A program made the translations under genes and the position numbers. From positions 27,298-91,297 of the forward strand of contig CAJTMV010000013.1 in assembly GCA_910577225.1 (NCBI GenBank): a stretch of DNA of 64,000 nucleotides, given 5' to 3'. This DNA comes from an uncultured Eubacterium sp. (GTDB lineage: Bacteria; Bacillota; Clostridia; Lachnospirales; Lachnospiraceae). The notes below the pieces were generated by a model. The model had not been told where the DNA came from. It made no database searches and saw only the letters and a list, made by a program, of their open reading frames with translations. Positions 27,518 through 35,164 of this stretch are shown here, piece after piece; positions within the stretch are counted from its first letter, which is position 1, and each line of letters opens with the position of its first letter.

Positions 27518-27784
27518 TTATATACCAAACTTTAATAAATTAATCAGACTGTTTGAACTTTTATCTGACCATCCCTGTTTCTCTTTTTTCATTCCGTTTC
27601 TGAAATGGTTCTTTAGTTTATATAGTTTTTGCGTGTTGTCCAGATAGAGGGACGGCTCATATCCATATCGGATCAGGAATCCATCCAGTTCGTGTTCCGG
27701 AATTTTGCAGGCGTCACAATAACTGAGCTTTATAAATCTGTTTCTGTCATCTAATAAATCAGGTAATAATAACTTCACATACAT
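27518..27784 (-). CDS. Small unknown protein at element left end
   Basis: The 88-residue product has a strong ribosome site (GAGAGGTAG before the ATG). It is basic at the C-terminus and contains CDACKIPEHELDGFLIRYG. I do not recognise the family. Its position at the element end, facing outwards, resembles that of accessory recombination directionality factors, but there is no helix-turn-helix I can defend. It is transcribed in the same direction as the interrupted gene. Confidence 0.6.
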   Translation of the reverse strand: MYVKLLLPDLLDDRNRFIKLSYCDACKIPEHELDGFLIRYGYEPSLYLDNTQKLYKLKNHFRNGMKKEKQGWSDKSSNSLINLLKFGI

Positions 27785-27943
27785 GATAGCTACCTCTCTT
27801 TCATTCCATATTATTGGTATTATACTATATTAGAAGTATTATTCATAGCATGAACATATGTTTTGTATAATCTAACAGTCATTGAAGTTTGATTTTGACA
27901 ATCTGGCGAAAAAAATCCGTCTGTAATGTCGTGATGCGGAAAA

Positions 27944-28201
27944 ATGGGCTGTGATTTGAATAAGATACAAAAGGCAGGAATAGAATGGAAAGAAAAACCG
28001 GGATATCATGTGGAAAAACGGATTTTGAGTGAAAAAAATGAAAACGTAAGAGTCGCCATCGTCTATGGAGAAAAAAAACTGACGGACTGTATGGAACGTA
28101 TTATTTGTAAACATTTCAGGGAGAAAAAGCAGACGGATACGATGGAACATGAAGTTTTAAACACAGAGAGGAGAAATGCAGACGAGCTGCATAAAAAATA
28201 A
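27944..28201 (+). CDS. Small unknown protein upstream of recombinase
   Basis: The 85-residue frame includes KNENVRVAIVYGEKKLTDCM followed by a short basic helix. Similar small proteins may sit before serine recombinases in related elements, but I state this from memory only. It lies 149 bases before the recombinase start and points the same way. The ribosome site is weak. The last 25 residues are low-complexity and charged. Function is unknown. Confidence 0.5.
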   Translation: MGCDLNKIQKAGIEWKEKPGYHVEKRILSEKNENVRVAIVYGEKKLTDCMERIICKHFREKKQTDTMEHEVLNTERRNADELHKK

Positions 28202-28350
28202 CATACGCAGACACTGGAAAAGCAGAAAACAGACGGATATCAGGTACCTGAACCAGAACAATCATAAGCGCAGGATAATTTCATAACAATATAATTTAAT
28301 GAGAATATAATTTAATGACGATATATTTTAAAGACGATTGGAGCGGAGAT

Positions 28351-29925
28351 ATGAAAGGGAATCGTGCGGTATTATATCTGAGATTAAGTAAAGAAGATGT
28401 GGACAAAGTAAAGAAAGGCGATGACAGCGCGAGTATTGTCAATCAGAGATTGTTATTAACCGATTACGCACTGGCGAAACAGTTTCAGATTGTAAATGTA
28501 TATTCTGACGATGACGAAAGCGGGTTATACGATAACCGGCCGGAATTTGAAAGAATGATGTTCGACGCGAAGATGGATGCGTTTGATATTATTATTGCAA
28601 AAACGCAGTCCAGGTTTTCCAGAAATATGGAGCATATTGAAAAATATCTGCATCATGATCTTCTCAATCTGGGTATTCGGTTTATCGGAGTGGTCGACGG
28701 CGTGGATACGGATAACGAGGATAATAAAAAAAGCAGACAGATCAACGGTCTGGTGAACGAATGGTATTGCGAGGATTTATCCAAAAATATTAAAAGCGCA
28801 TTACGGGCAAAAATGAAAGCGGGTCAGTTCTTAGGTTCTTCCTGTCCGTATGGATATCGAAAAGATCCTGACGATCATAATCATCTGGTGATCGACGAAT
28901 ATGCGGCAAATGTGGTGAAAAGAATTTATCAGCTGTATTTGTCCGGTTACGGAAAAGCGAAAATAGGCTCCATGTTATCTTCCGATGGGATATTAATACC
29001 GACCTTATATAAAAGGCAGGTGCTGGGCGAGAATTATTACAACTGCAGATCGCTGGATACGACGAAAAACTGGTCTTATCAGACGATACATACGATATTA
29101 AATAATGAAACTTATATCGGCAATCTGGTCCAAAACAAGGCGAATACGATATCCTATAAAGATAAAAAGAAAAAGCTGCTGCCAAAAGAGAAGTGGATCG
29201 TTGTAAAGCATACGCACGAACCGATTATCGAGCCGGAAATATTTGACCGCGTGCAGAAATTGCAAAAAGCACGGATCCGAAGCGTGGACGCAGGAGAAGA
29301 AAACAGCATATTTGCCGGGATGATTTACTGTGCGGACTGTAAACATGCGATGGTAAGAAAATACGCCAGACGCGGAAACAGAGCGTTCACCGGCTATCAG
29401 TGCAAAACGTATAAGACATATGGAAAGCAATTTTGCGACAGTCACAGTATCGATATGCAGTCGTTAAAAGATGCGGTGCTTTTTTCATTAAAAGAGCAGG
29501 CACGGGAGATCTTAAGTCGGGAAGATGTGGAAGAATTAAACGAACGGATTACACAATATGAGACGCAGGACGATACGAACATACGGATAGCGGATCTGCA
29601 AAAGAAAATGGATAAAATCAAATCGTTCAAAAAAAAGACATACCACAACTATCTGGAAGAGGTGATTTCCCGGGAAGACTATCTGCGATATATCCGCGAA
29701 TATGACGACCAGATAAACGAACTGCAGATAAGACAAACTGCGATGCAAAAAAAAGCGGAACAGCAGCAAAGCACGCCTGATCCGTGGGCGGAGAATTTTG
29801 CAGATTTTATGAACGTAACAGAATTAACAAGAGATATGGTGCTGGAACTGATTCACCGAATGGAAGTGCATGCAGATGGTTCGGTAACTGTCTGGTGTCA
29901 GTTTCATAATTCTGGCGCGGAGTAA
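28351..29925 (+). CDS. Large serine recombinase (integrase/excisionase)
   Basis: The 524-residue protein begins with the resolvase catalytic domain (AVLYLRLSKED, catalytic Ser in the DDSASIVNQR segment, then AKTQSRFSRN). It continues with the recombinase domain (FLGSSCPYGYRKD, later YQTIHTILNNETYIGNL), a zinc ribbon (GMIYCADCKHAMVRK and a later Cys pair) and a C-terminal coiled coil ending ADGSVTVWCQF. ATG 28351 has GGAG upstream; 28315 adds an unrelated tail. It most likely inserted this element into the carboxypeptidase gene and could remove it. It appears intact. Confidence 0.93.
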   Translation: MKGNRAVLYLRLSKEDVDKVKKGDDSASIVNQRLLLTDYALAKQFQIVNVYSDDDESGLYDNRPEFERMMFDAKMDAFDIIIAKTQSRFSRNMEHIEKYLHHDLLNLGIRFIGVVDGVDTDNEDNKKSRQINGLVNEWYCEDLSKNIKSALRAKMKAGQFLGSSCPYGYRKDPDDHNHLVIDEYAANVVKRIYQLYLSGYGKAKIGSMLSSDGILIPTLYKRQVLGENYYNCRSLDTTKNWSYQTIHTILNNETYIGNLVQNKANTISYKDKKKKLLPKEKWIVVKHTHEPIIEPEIFDRVQKLQKARIRSVDAGEENSIFAGMIYCADCKHAMVRKYARRGNRAFTGYQCKTYKTYGKQFCDSHSIDMQSLKDAVLFSLKEQAREILSREDVEELNERITQYETQDDTNIRIADLQKKMDKIKSFKKKTYHNYLEEVISREDYLRYIREYDDQINELQIRQTAMQKKAEQQQSTPDPWAENFADFMNVTELTRDMVLELIHRMEVHADGSVTVWCQFHNSGAE

Positions 29926-29935
29926 CGACGGTGGT

Positions 29936-30094
29936 ATGTATGTGGATCCGTGCAGCCGCTGCATTTTATATGCCCGGCGCGGCAGACATGATTTTCTCCT
30001 GGCGTATTTTACGCATTCTTACGGATTTTGCAGCGAGTGCAAAGTCCTGGTGAACAGCAACCATGATGCTTTGAGAGGAAAACAGTATAGTTAA
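29936..30094 (+). CDS. 52-residue cysteine-pair protein
   Basis: This short frame starts 10 bases after the recombinase stop. It encodes MYVDPCSRCILY and, further on, YGFCSECKVLVNSNH, giving two CxxC pairs 28 residues apart, as in a zinc ribbon. There is no clear ribosome site apart from GGTGG, so it may be translated by coupling. I do not recognise it. It could be chance, but the paired cysteines and position make it worth listing. Confidence 0.4.
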   Translation: MYVDPCSRCILYARRGRHDFLLAYFTHSYGFCSECKVLVNSNHDALRGKQYS

Positions 30095-30100
30095 ATGATG

Positions 30101-30129
30101 TTGACAATTTTAAGTATTGATAGTATTAT
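30101..30129 (+). promoter_or_regulatory. Sigma-A type promoter of element cargo
   Basis: TTGACA (30101-30106) and TATTAT (30124-30129) are separated by 17 bases. The first downstream start is 30204, so the cargo is transcribed separately from the recombinase. Confidence 0.8.
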
Positions 30130-30203
30130 AAAAATAATTGTACGGATCGATTTCATCTAAATGATAAAAATGATAAAACGTTTGTTTGGAAAGGAGGGTT
30201 CAG

Positions 30204-30779
30204 ATGGAACAGTATGGTGATGAACGTTTTATGAATGTGCTTAGAAACAGGCAGGTGCTGTCCCGAAACAAGGATATTCAGCAGGGACCTGTATTTGTGG
30301 GTGAGGAACCGCTTCAGTTTGCCGAGCGTGAAATTGTTAAGAAGAAATTCTGGATCTGGCTGCCGGAGAATTTTACTTTGATGAGCAGACAGCTGGCAAA
30401 GATGAAATATCTAAACGAAAACAGGCCGGAGATTATTTATATGAATGAAATGGGAGACGTAAATATCGCGTTTTCCCATAAAAAAGATAACATACAGGAT
30501 GGTCAGGAAGTGCAGATGCGTGATCTTGTGGAGCAGATCATTTTGAGACTGTATCCATCCAGTCAGACGATAGAAAAGCAGATTTGTCAGATCGGAGAAA
30601 AGCAGGTTGCCTGGTTCGATTTTATTTCGCCGGCATTAGATGCAGACGTATATAATCTGATGTTTTTTTCGTCGATCGGGAAACGGTTGTTTGTGGGATC
30701 CTGTAATTGTACCAAACAGGATCAGGACGTGTGGAAACCGTTGTTTTTACAGATGATTGCGTGTATGCGATTTGCATAA
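30204..30779 (+). CDS. Unknown cargo protein, DcrB/DUF1795-like pattern
   Basis: The 191-residue product has an AAAGGAGGG ribosome site. The central part (KKKFWIWLPENFTLMS, then NEMGDVNIAFSHKK, and QVAWFDFISPALDADVYN) is reminiscent of the DcrB/PsbP-like alpha-beta fold of DUF1795. In other systems such small proteins accompany secreted toxins as immunity or chaperone partners. It has no membrane segment. It is followed after 28 bases by the hydrophobic protein at 30808, so the two form a pair. The family match is tentative. Confidence 0.6.
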   Translation: MEQYGDERFMNVLRNRQVLSRNKDIQQGPVFVGEEPLQFAEREIVKKKFWIWLPENFTLMSRQLAKMKYLNENRPEIIYMNEMGDVNIAFSHKKDNIQDGQEVQMRDLVEQIILRLYPSSQTIEKQICQIGEKQVAWFDFISPALDADVYNLMFFSSIGKRLFVGSCNCTKQDQDVWKPLFLQMIACMRFA

Positions 30780-30807
30780 TGATAAGGAAAGAGGTGGAAG
30801 GTAACCG

Positions 30808-31215
30808 ATGGAAGATAGTTATGCTAATTATACGATTGATCCGGAAGCGCTCAGGCAGGGACTGGAGATTCTTGGATTTATTGCTACCTCTATTGGTATT
30901 GGGGTCGGTATTTGTAACCCCATAGGCGGTTCGCTTGCTGCGCTTGCAGGTTTGAGTATGGCTTTAGGTGTGGGCTGCAGCTCTCTGAGTGCAGTGTCAA
31001 ATTTATCAGAGGGAGATATAGAAGGTGCGTTTTGGAATGTTGCAGAAGATCTTTTAGGAAAAGGAGTGTTGAAACTTGGGCGATTGGGATTCGGAAAGAT
31101 GCTGACAGGTGCAAAGCTGACAGAAGAAGAAATAGAGCAAGTGGCATTTCTGTTTTGTGATATGCCAGGGTTGTCAGTGGAAATGGCCTTACAATATAAG
31201 GGGGTTTTGGATTAA
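30808..31215 (+). CDS. Short hydrophobic protein, possibly a truncated toxin N-terminus
   Basis: The 135-residue product has two glycine- and alanine-rich hydrophobic stretches (IATSIGIGVGICNPIGGSLA and LAGLSMALGVGCSSLSAVS) followed by GDIEGAFWNVAEDLLGKG. This looks like the membrane-active or pretoxin region of polymorphic toxins, but no toxin domain follows. After the TAA at 31213, the same frame stays open for a further 31 codons to TAA at 31307, just before a hairpin. A premature stop is therefore possible. Function is inferred only from composition. Confidence 0.55.
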   Translation: MEDSYANYTIDPEALRQGLEILGFIATSIGIGVGICNPIGGSLAALAGLSMALGVGCSSLSAVSNLSEGDIEGAFWNVAEDLLGKGVLKLGRLGFGKMLTGAKLTEEEIEQVAFLFCDMPGLSVEMALQYKGVLD

Positions 31216-31309
31216 ATTAACGTAAAACCAATGGAATCCAAGGCAGGACAGAAAGTTATCGATACAGTTTGTAATTGTGTCAGCCAGCTGCCACCAATTC
31301 CTGAGAAAT

Positions 31310-31362
31310 AAAGAGCCGGTCATACGCATTGACAGGATTCATCCGCGTATGACCGGCTCTTT
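31310..31362. terminator. Strong hairpin at element right end
   Basis: A perfect 18-bp inverted repeat (31310-31327 with 31345-31362, arm AAAGAGCCGGTCATACGC) encloses a 17-base loop. It follows the cargo genes and ends 16 bases before the right junction. It can serve as a bidirectional terminator; a role in recombination cannot be excluded. Confidence 0.7.
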
Positions 31363-31378
31363 GTTCCTCAATTTACAG

Positions 31379-31388
31379 GCGACACAGG
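31379..31388 (+). repeat. Right junction direct repeat
   Basis: This is the second copy of GCGACACAGG, identical to 27398-27407. It marks where element DNA ends and the carboxypeptidase 5' half begins. Confidence 0.85.
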
Positions 31389-31773
31389 CGTCGTTGGCAC
31401 TTGCGACGCTGATGCATTTGATCAGCGTTTCAACGGTCTGTACCTCTCCGGCTTCCAGAAAAACCTGTGAGCCGCCCATGCTGGCAGCATATTCAGATAC
31501 AGTTACTTCGTCCGTAAGCGCAATCTGATTTTTTTCTATGGCGTCAAAAATCAGACAGAGTGTCATGACTTTTGTAACGCTGGCTGGGGGACGGGGCGTA
31601 TGTTCTTTTTTCTGATACAAAATAGTTCCGGTTTCCGCTTCCATTAAAAGAACGCTGGGAGCCGAAACGTCAAGGGAAGGATTGGAAGTGGAGTTTTTCT
31701 TTTTGGCGTGCACCGGGCAGGATGCGGATAGAAATAAGACAAGCGCCAGAAACAGAGTGACAAAACGCTTCAT
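31379..31773 (-). pseudogene. D-alanyl-D-alanine carboxypeptidase, 5' half of split gene
   Basis: This piece begins with a signal peptide (MKRFVTLFLALVLFLSASC), then the catalytic SxxK box in PPASVTKVMTLC and the SxN box in ASANDAC. The frame then enters element DNA and stops at 31339 after about ten foreign residues. The truncated product keeps the active serine but lacks the KTG box and most of the fold, so it should be inactive. The C-terminal part is at 26611-27407. The intact protein would have about 390 residues. Confidence 0.93.
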
Positions 31774-32076
31774 AGTTGTGATACCTGAAATTCTTTTTTA
31801 TAATTTAGTACGGAATATTGAAAAATATGACTGATTTGTGCATTCTTAATTACATATTCTGCTCAGAGTATATCTTTTTGAAATACCAGAGCGTGGCTGG
31901 AAAATCATTCCCGATATCATTCGCCTTGTTCTGGGAGATACAAAAAGGATTCCGCTTTTTATACTACATCAGCATAACAAGCGAAATTAATAACTTTCCG
32001 AAAATAAAAGGAGCGTAAAGTGCATGGCGATTCCATAGACTTTACACTTCTTTTGTTGCAGAAGATTAAGCGGATG
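31774..32076. other. Intergenic stretch upstream of split gene
   Basis: I see no supportable gene in these 303 bases. A 66-codon frame at 31818 on the + strand lacks a ribosome site and has AT-rich, non-protein-like composition. The stretch should hold the promoter of the carboxypeptidase on the minus strand and contains the hairpin listed at 32015. Confidence 0.5.
32015..32045 (-). terminator. Terminator of the small minus-strand gene
   Basis: GTAAAGT (32015-32021) pairs with ACTTTAC (32039-32045), and an inner ATGG/CCAT extends the stem. Reading the minus strand, a T-rich tail (CTCCTTTTATTTT) follows. It lies 31 bases after the stop of the gene at 32077. Confidence 0.65.
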
Positions 32077-32283
32077 TTATTCTTTGATGATGTCAATCTC
32101 TGCCATATTTACACCAAGACTGTTGAGTAACGCTTTTAAAGAAGCGTATTGCTCTTTTAATTCGGCGTATGTTTCTGTTGCATGTTCTTTTTTTGCAAAC
32201 CGCATATAACGCTGAATATTCCTGAAGTCTTCCAGTCCTTTTTGTATAATTTCTCCGTTGTTCATTTCCTCTGTTACCTCCAT
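32077..32283 (-). CDS. Small coiled-coil-like protein of unknown function
   Basis: The 68-residue product is charged and predicted helical (LEDFRNIQRYMRFAKKEH, then ELKEQYASLKALLNSLG). The start at 32283 has an AAAGGCGGTGAG ribosome site; an upstream in-frame ATG at 32331 has none. I do not recognise the family. There are no membrane segments or cysteines. It stands alone with its own terminator. Confidence 0.65.
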   Translation of the reverse strand: MEVTEEMNNGEIIQKGLEDFRNIQRYMRFAKKEHATETYAELKEQYASLKALLNSLGVNMAEIDIIKE

Positions 32284-32673
32284 ATTCTCACCGCCTTTAG
32301 GATAGATGCAGTTATTATTTACTACAATCATTATAGCGTATGTGGCTGCGGGTGTAAAGTCTGTTCAGCTGCCGGGGCGTTTTGTTTGCTGCAGCGCTGT
32401 TATTGTAAAACTGATGTGGTCAGAATCCGTTATGGACCACGCAGTTTCCTGATATCGACGAAAATAAGCAAATATGGATATTTGGGGAATACAAACAAAT
32501 TATGCATTGACATATGAACGCACAATCATTAAAGTATTATTGTCCGGGAAAAATTTACAGCTGCAGACACGAAAGGTCATCCGGATCCTTCGCGATTTTA
32601 GAACAAATGACGGATTTGCCGCTTCTTTTGAAGCATTTTTTGGTGAAAATATATTTTGGAAAAAGGTTTGAAT
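32284..32673. other. Intergenic stretch before metallophosphoesterase
   Basis: These 390 bases hold no supportable gene. Overlapping + strand frames of 61-111 codons exist but have no ribosome sites or recognisable motifs. Frames at 32474 and 32514 may be gene debris. The small minus-strand gene's promoter should lie near 32300-32340. Confidence 0.4.
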
Positions 32674-33537
32674 ATGAATGTATTAATTGGTATAATTAGC
32701 GTTATCGTAATGATTTATCTGGTCTGGCAGTATCAGGAACTCAAAAAATTTCAAATTACACGGTATGAAATGACATCGTCAAAAGTCAGAAAGAAAATAA
32801 ATATGGTTCTTATTTCAGATCTGCACTCCTTTTCGTATGGAAAGGAAAACAGACTTCTTTTTGAAGCGGTAAAAAATGCGGCGCCGGACCTGATTCTGAT
32901 TCCGGGCGATCTGATTGTAACTGCAGAGACGAAAAAGTATGAGATTTCACTCCGGTTTGCGCAAAAGCTATGCTCGCTTGGCGTGCCGGTTTTATTCAGC
33001 AACGGAAATCATGAGAGTAAAGCGGCTTTGCCGGAATCCGAAAGCGCGTCCGTATATGAACAGTATGACAGACAGCTCAGGCAGACCGGCGTTACGGTGC
33101 TGAACAACAAAAGCTGCGAAGTTTCGGCCGGAGGCACGGATGTGCGCGTCAGCGGCCTGGAGCTGCCGCTGTCCAGCTATAAAAAAGGGAGAAAGCCCTG
33201 TCTGGAAAAAGATTTTTTGAATCGTCAGCTGGGGGAACCGTCCAAAGAGCATCTGCAGGTTTTGCTGGCGCATCATCCGGCGTTTGCCGCGCAGTATGCA
33301 AAATGGGGCGCAGATCTTACGGTGTGCGGCCATAATCATGGAGGACTTGTATGTATTCCGGGCATCGGCAGCGTTATATCGCCGCAGTTTGTACCATTTC
33401 CCAAATATGACGCGGGTGAATTTACGGTAGATGACAGAAAAATTTTCATTAGCCGCGGACTTGGCACGCATACGTTTCATATTCGCGTGTTTAACCGCGC
33501 AGAACTCGTCGTAATTACGGTAAAGCCGGAAAAATAA
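32674..33537 (+). CDS. Membrane-anchored metallophosphoesterase
   Basis: The 287-residue protein has an N-terminal membrane anchor (residues 2-20) and a calcineurin-like phosphoesterase domain. The metal-binding motifs appear in order: ISDLHS, PGDLI, NGNHES, AHHPAF and CGHNHGG. This arrangement resembles YkuE/YaeI-type enzymes; some relatives act on UDP-diacylglucosamine or phospholipids. GGAAAAAGG lies 8 bases before ATG 32674, so the TTG at 32656 was rejected. The substrate is unknown. Confidence 0.92.
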   Translation: MNVLIGIISVIVMIYLVWQYQELKKFQITRYEMTSSKVRKKINMVLISDLHSFSYGKENRLLFEAVKNAAPDLILIPGDLIVTAETKKYEISLRFAQKLCSLGVPVLFSNGNHESKAALPESESASVYEQYDRQLRQTGVTVLNNKSCEVSAGGTDVRVSGLELPLSSYKKGRKPCLEKDFLNRQLGEPSKEHLQVLLAHHPAFAAQYAKWGADLTVCGHNHGGLVCIPGIGSVISPQFVPFPKYDAGEFTVDDRKIFISRGLGTHTFHIRVFNRAELVVITVKPEK

Positions 33538-33591
33538 CTAAAAAAGCCGTCTTCTCTGGCGCGGGAACAAAAAATAGTATGGAGGAATGTT

Positions 33592-34344
33592 ATGGAACTG
33601 ACCGTAAAGTTGGAAAAGTTTGAAGGTCCGCTGGATTTGCTGCTGCACTTACTTGAGAAAAATAAAGTGAATATCTACGATATTCCAATCGTCGAGATTA
33701 CCAACCAGTATATGGAATACATTCGGGAAATGGAGCGCCAGGATCTGGATATTATGAGCGAATTTATGGTTATGGCCGCGACGCTGATCGATATTAAAGC
33801 CAAAATGCTGCTGCCGAAAAAAGTAACCGAGGATGAGGAAGAAGTGGATCCGCGTGCAGAACTTGTACAGCAGCTGCTGGAGTACAAATTGTATAAAAGC
33901 ATTTCCTATGAACTAAAGGATCGTCAGCTGGACGCAGACCGTGTGATGTACAAAGCGCCTACCATACCGGACGAGGTATCGGAGTACGCGCCGCCGCTGA
34001 ATATGGACGAGCTTCTAAACGGCCTGACGCTGCGCAAACTAAACGCCATTTTCGAATCTGTTATGAAACGTCAGATCGATAAGCTGGATCCGGTACGTTC
34101 CAAATTTGGCCGTATTGAAAAAGAAGAAGTATCGCTGGAAGAAAAAGTCGTCATATTGGAACAATATGCCGCAGTACATAAGCAGTTCAGCTTTCGGGGC
34201 CTTTTGGAGCGCCAGTCCAGCCGCGTGCAGGTGATCGTGACATTTCTGGCAGTCCTGGAACTGATGAAAACCGGTAAAATCGAAATATTTCAAAAGCAGG
34301 CGTTTGACGATATCAGCATTACGTCCCGGATTGCGGCTGCATAA
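33592..34344 (+). CDS. scpA: Segregation and condensation protein A
   Basis: The 250-residue protein is a full ScpA kleisin. It has the N-terminal signature KLEKFEGPLDLLLHLLEKNK, the IPIVEITNQYMEY helix, and the C-terminal winged helix (VIVTFLAVLELMKTGKI). It bridges Smc heads and binds ScpB during chromosome segregation. GGAGGAATGTT precedes the ATG. scpB follows in the same orientation, as usual in Firmicutes. Confidence 0.96.
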   Translation: MELTVKLEKFEGPLDLLLHLLEKNKVNIYDIPIVEITNQYMEYIREMERQDLDIMSEFMVMAATLIDIKAKMLLPKKVTEDEEEVDPRAELVQQLLEYKLYKSISYELKDRQLDADRVMYKAPTIPDEVSEYAPPLNMDELLNGLTLRKLNAIFESVMKRQIDKLDPVRSKFGRIEKEEVSLEEKVVILEQYAAVHKQFSFRGLLERQSSRVQVIVTFLAVLELMKTGKIEIFQKQAFDDISITSRIAAA

Positions 34345-34400
34345 AGCATGGTAAAACAATGCCTGCAGGGAATCCACACGCAGAAGGATTGGTGAGAAGA

Positions 34401-35084
34401 ATGAAGCAGAATGAGGTCGGAAACGAGACCGCAGAGAGCAGTATCGAAGCGATGGAACAGGTCAAAAGTGATGCGGAAGATACCGAAGAGTTAAAAAATG
34501 ACGCGTCGTCTCCGGAAGATACCGAAGAGATCAAAGGGATCATAGAAGCGATTTTATTTACAATGGGAGAATCCGTATCTTTGGAAAAACTGGCGGCGGT
34601 ACTGGAGCTTGGAAAAGAAGATACAAAATACATTATACAGCAGATGATGTCTGAGTACGAAAAGCAAAATCGCGGTATCCAGATTATTGAACTGGAAGGC
34701 GCATATCAGATGTGTACCAAAAAGCAGATGTATGAATATCTGATTCGAATCGCCAGACAGCCGAAAAAACAGGTGCTTACAGACGTATTGCTGGAAACGT
34801 TATCCATTATTGCTTATAAGCAGCCGGTGACCAGAATCGAGATTGAAAAAATACGCGGCGTTTCCAGCGGACATGCGGTCAACAAGCTGGTGGAATACAA
34901 TCTGGTCTGCGAGGTCGGAAGACTGGACGTACCGGGCAGACCGCTTTTGTTTGGTACGACCGAGGAGTTTTTGCGCAGCTTCGGCGTCAATTCGATAGAC
35001 GAACTGCCGCAGCCGCAGCCGGAGCAGGTCGAAGAGTTTCGTCATGAAGCGGAGGCGGAAATGGAAATACGGATGAAAGTATAA
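34401..35084 (+). CDS. scpB: Segregation and condensation protein B
   Basis: The 227-residue protein has two winged-helix domains, with IIEAILFTMGESVSLEKLA, LTDVLLETLSIIAYKQPVTR and IEKIRGVSSGHAVNKLVE all typical of ScpB. The first 40 residues are an acidic, Glu/Asp-rich extension not needed for the fold. ATG 34401 follows GGTGAG; an in-frame ATG at 34359 would add 14 residues. It dimerises and binds ScpA in the Smc complex. Confidence 0.95.
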   Translation: MKQNEVGNETAESSIEAMEQVKSDAEDTEELKNDASSPEDTEEIKGIIEAILFTMGESVSLEKLAAVLELGKEDTKYIIQQMMSEYEKQNRGIQIIELEGAYQMCTKKQMYEYLIRIARQPKKQVLTDVLLETLSIIAYKQPVTRIEIEKIRGVSSGHAVNKLVEYNLVCEVGRLDVPGRPLLFGTTEEFLRSFGVNSIDELPQPQPEQVEEFRHEAEAEMEIRMKV

Positions 35085-35164
35085 TCTTATACTCCGCCTG
35101 GAATATCAGACGCGGATACCGCATAAGATGAAAGCAAATACAGTTTCGGAGCATTTCTATCATT

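Larger units (their letters stand above)
27398..31378 (+). mobile_element. 3,981-bp serine-recombinase element inserted in a carboxypeptidase gene
   Basis: The element is bounded by the 10-bp repeat GCGACACAGG and splits one gene into two same-strand halves. It carries two small unknown genes, a large serine recombinase, a 52-codon cysteine-rich frame, a strong promoter, a 191-residue gene and a short hydrophobic protein with a hairpin at the right end. It has no replication, conjugation or capsid gene. Short-core insertion without terminal inverted repeats fits large serine recombinase integration. The exact crossover dinucleotide cannot be placed within the repeat. Confidence 0.88.

Noticed and set aside
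31818..32018. 66-codon + strand frame upstream of the split carboxypeptidase
   Set aside because: No ribosome site, AT-rich shadow-like composition, and it overlaps the expected promoter of the minus-strand gene.
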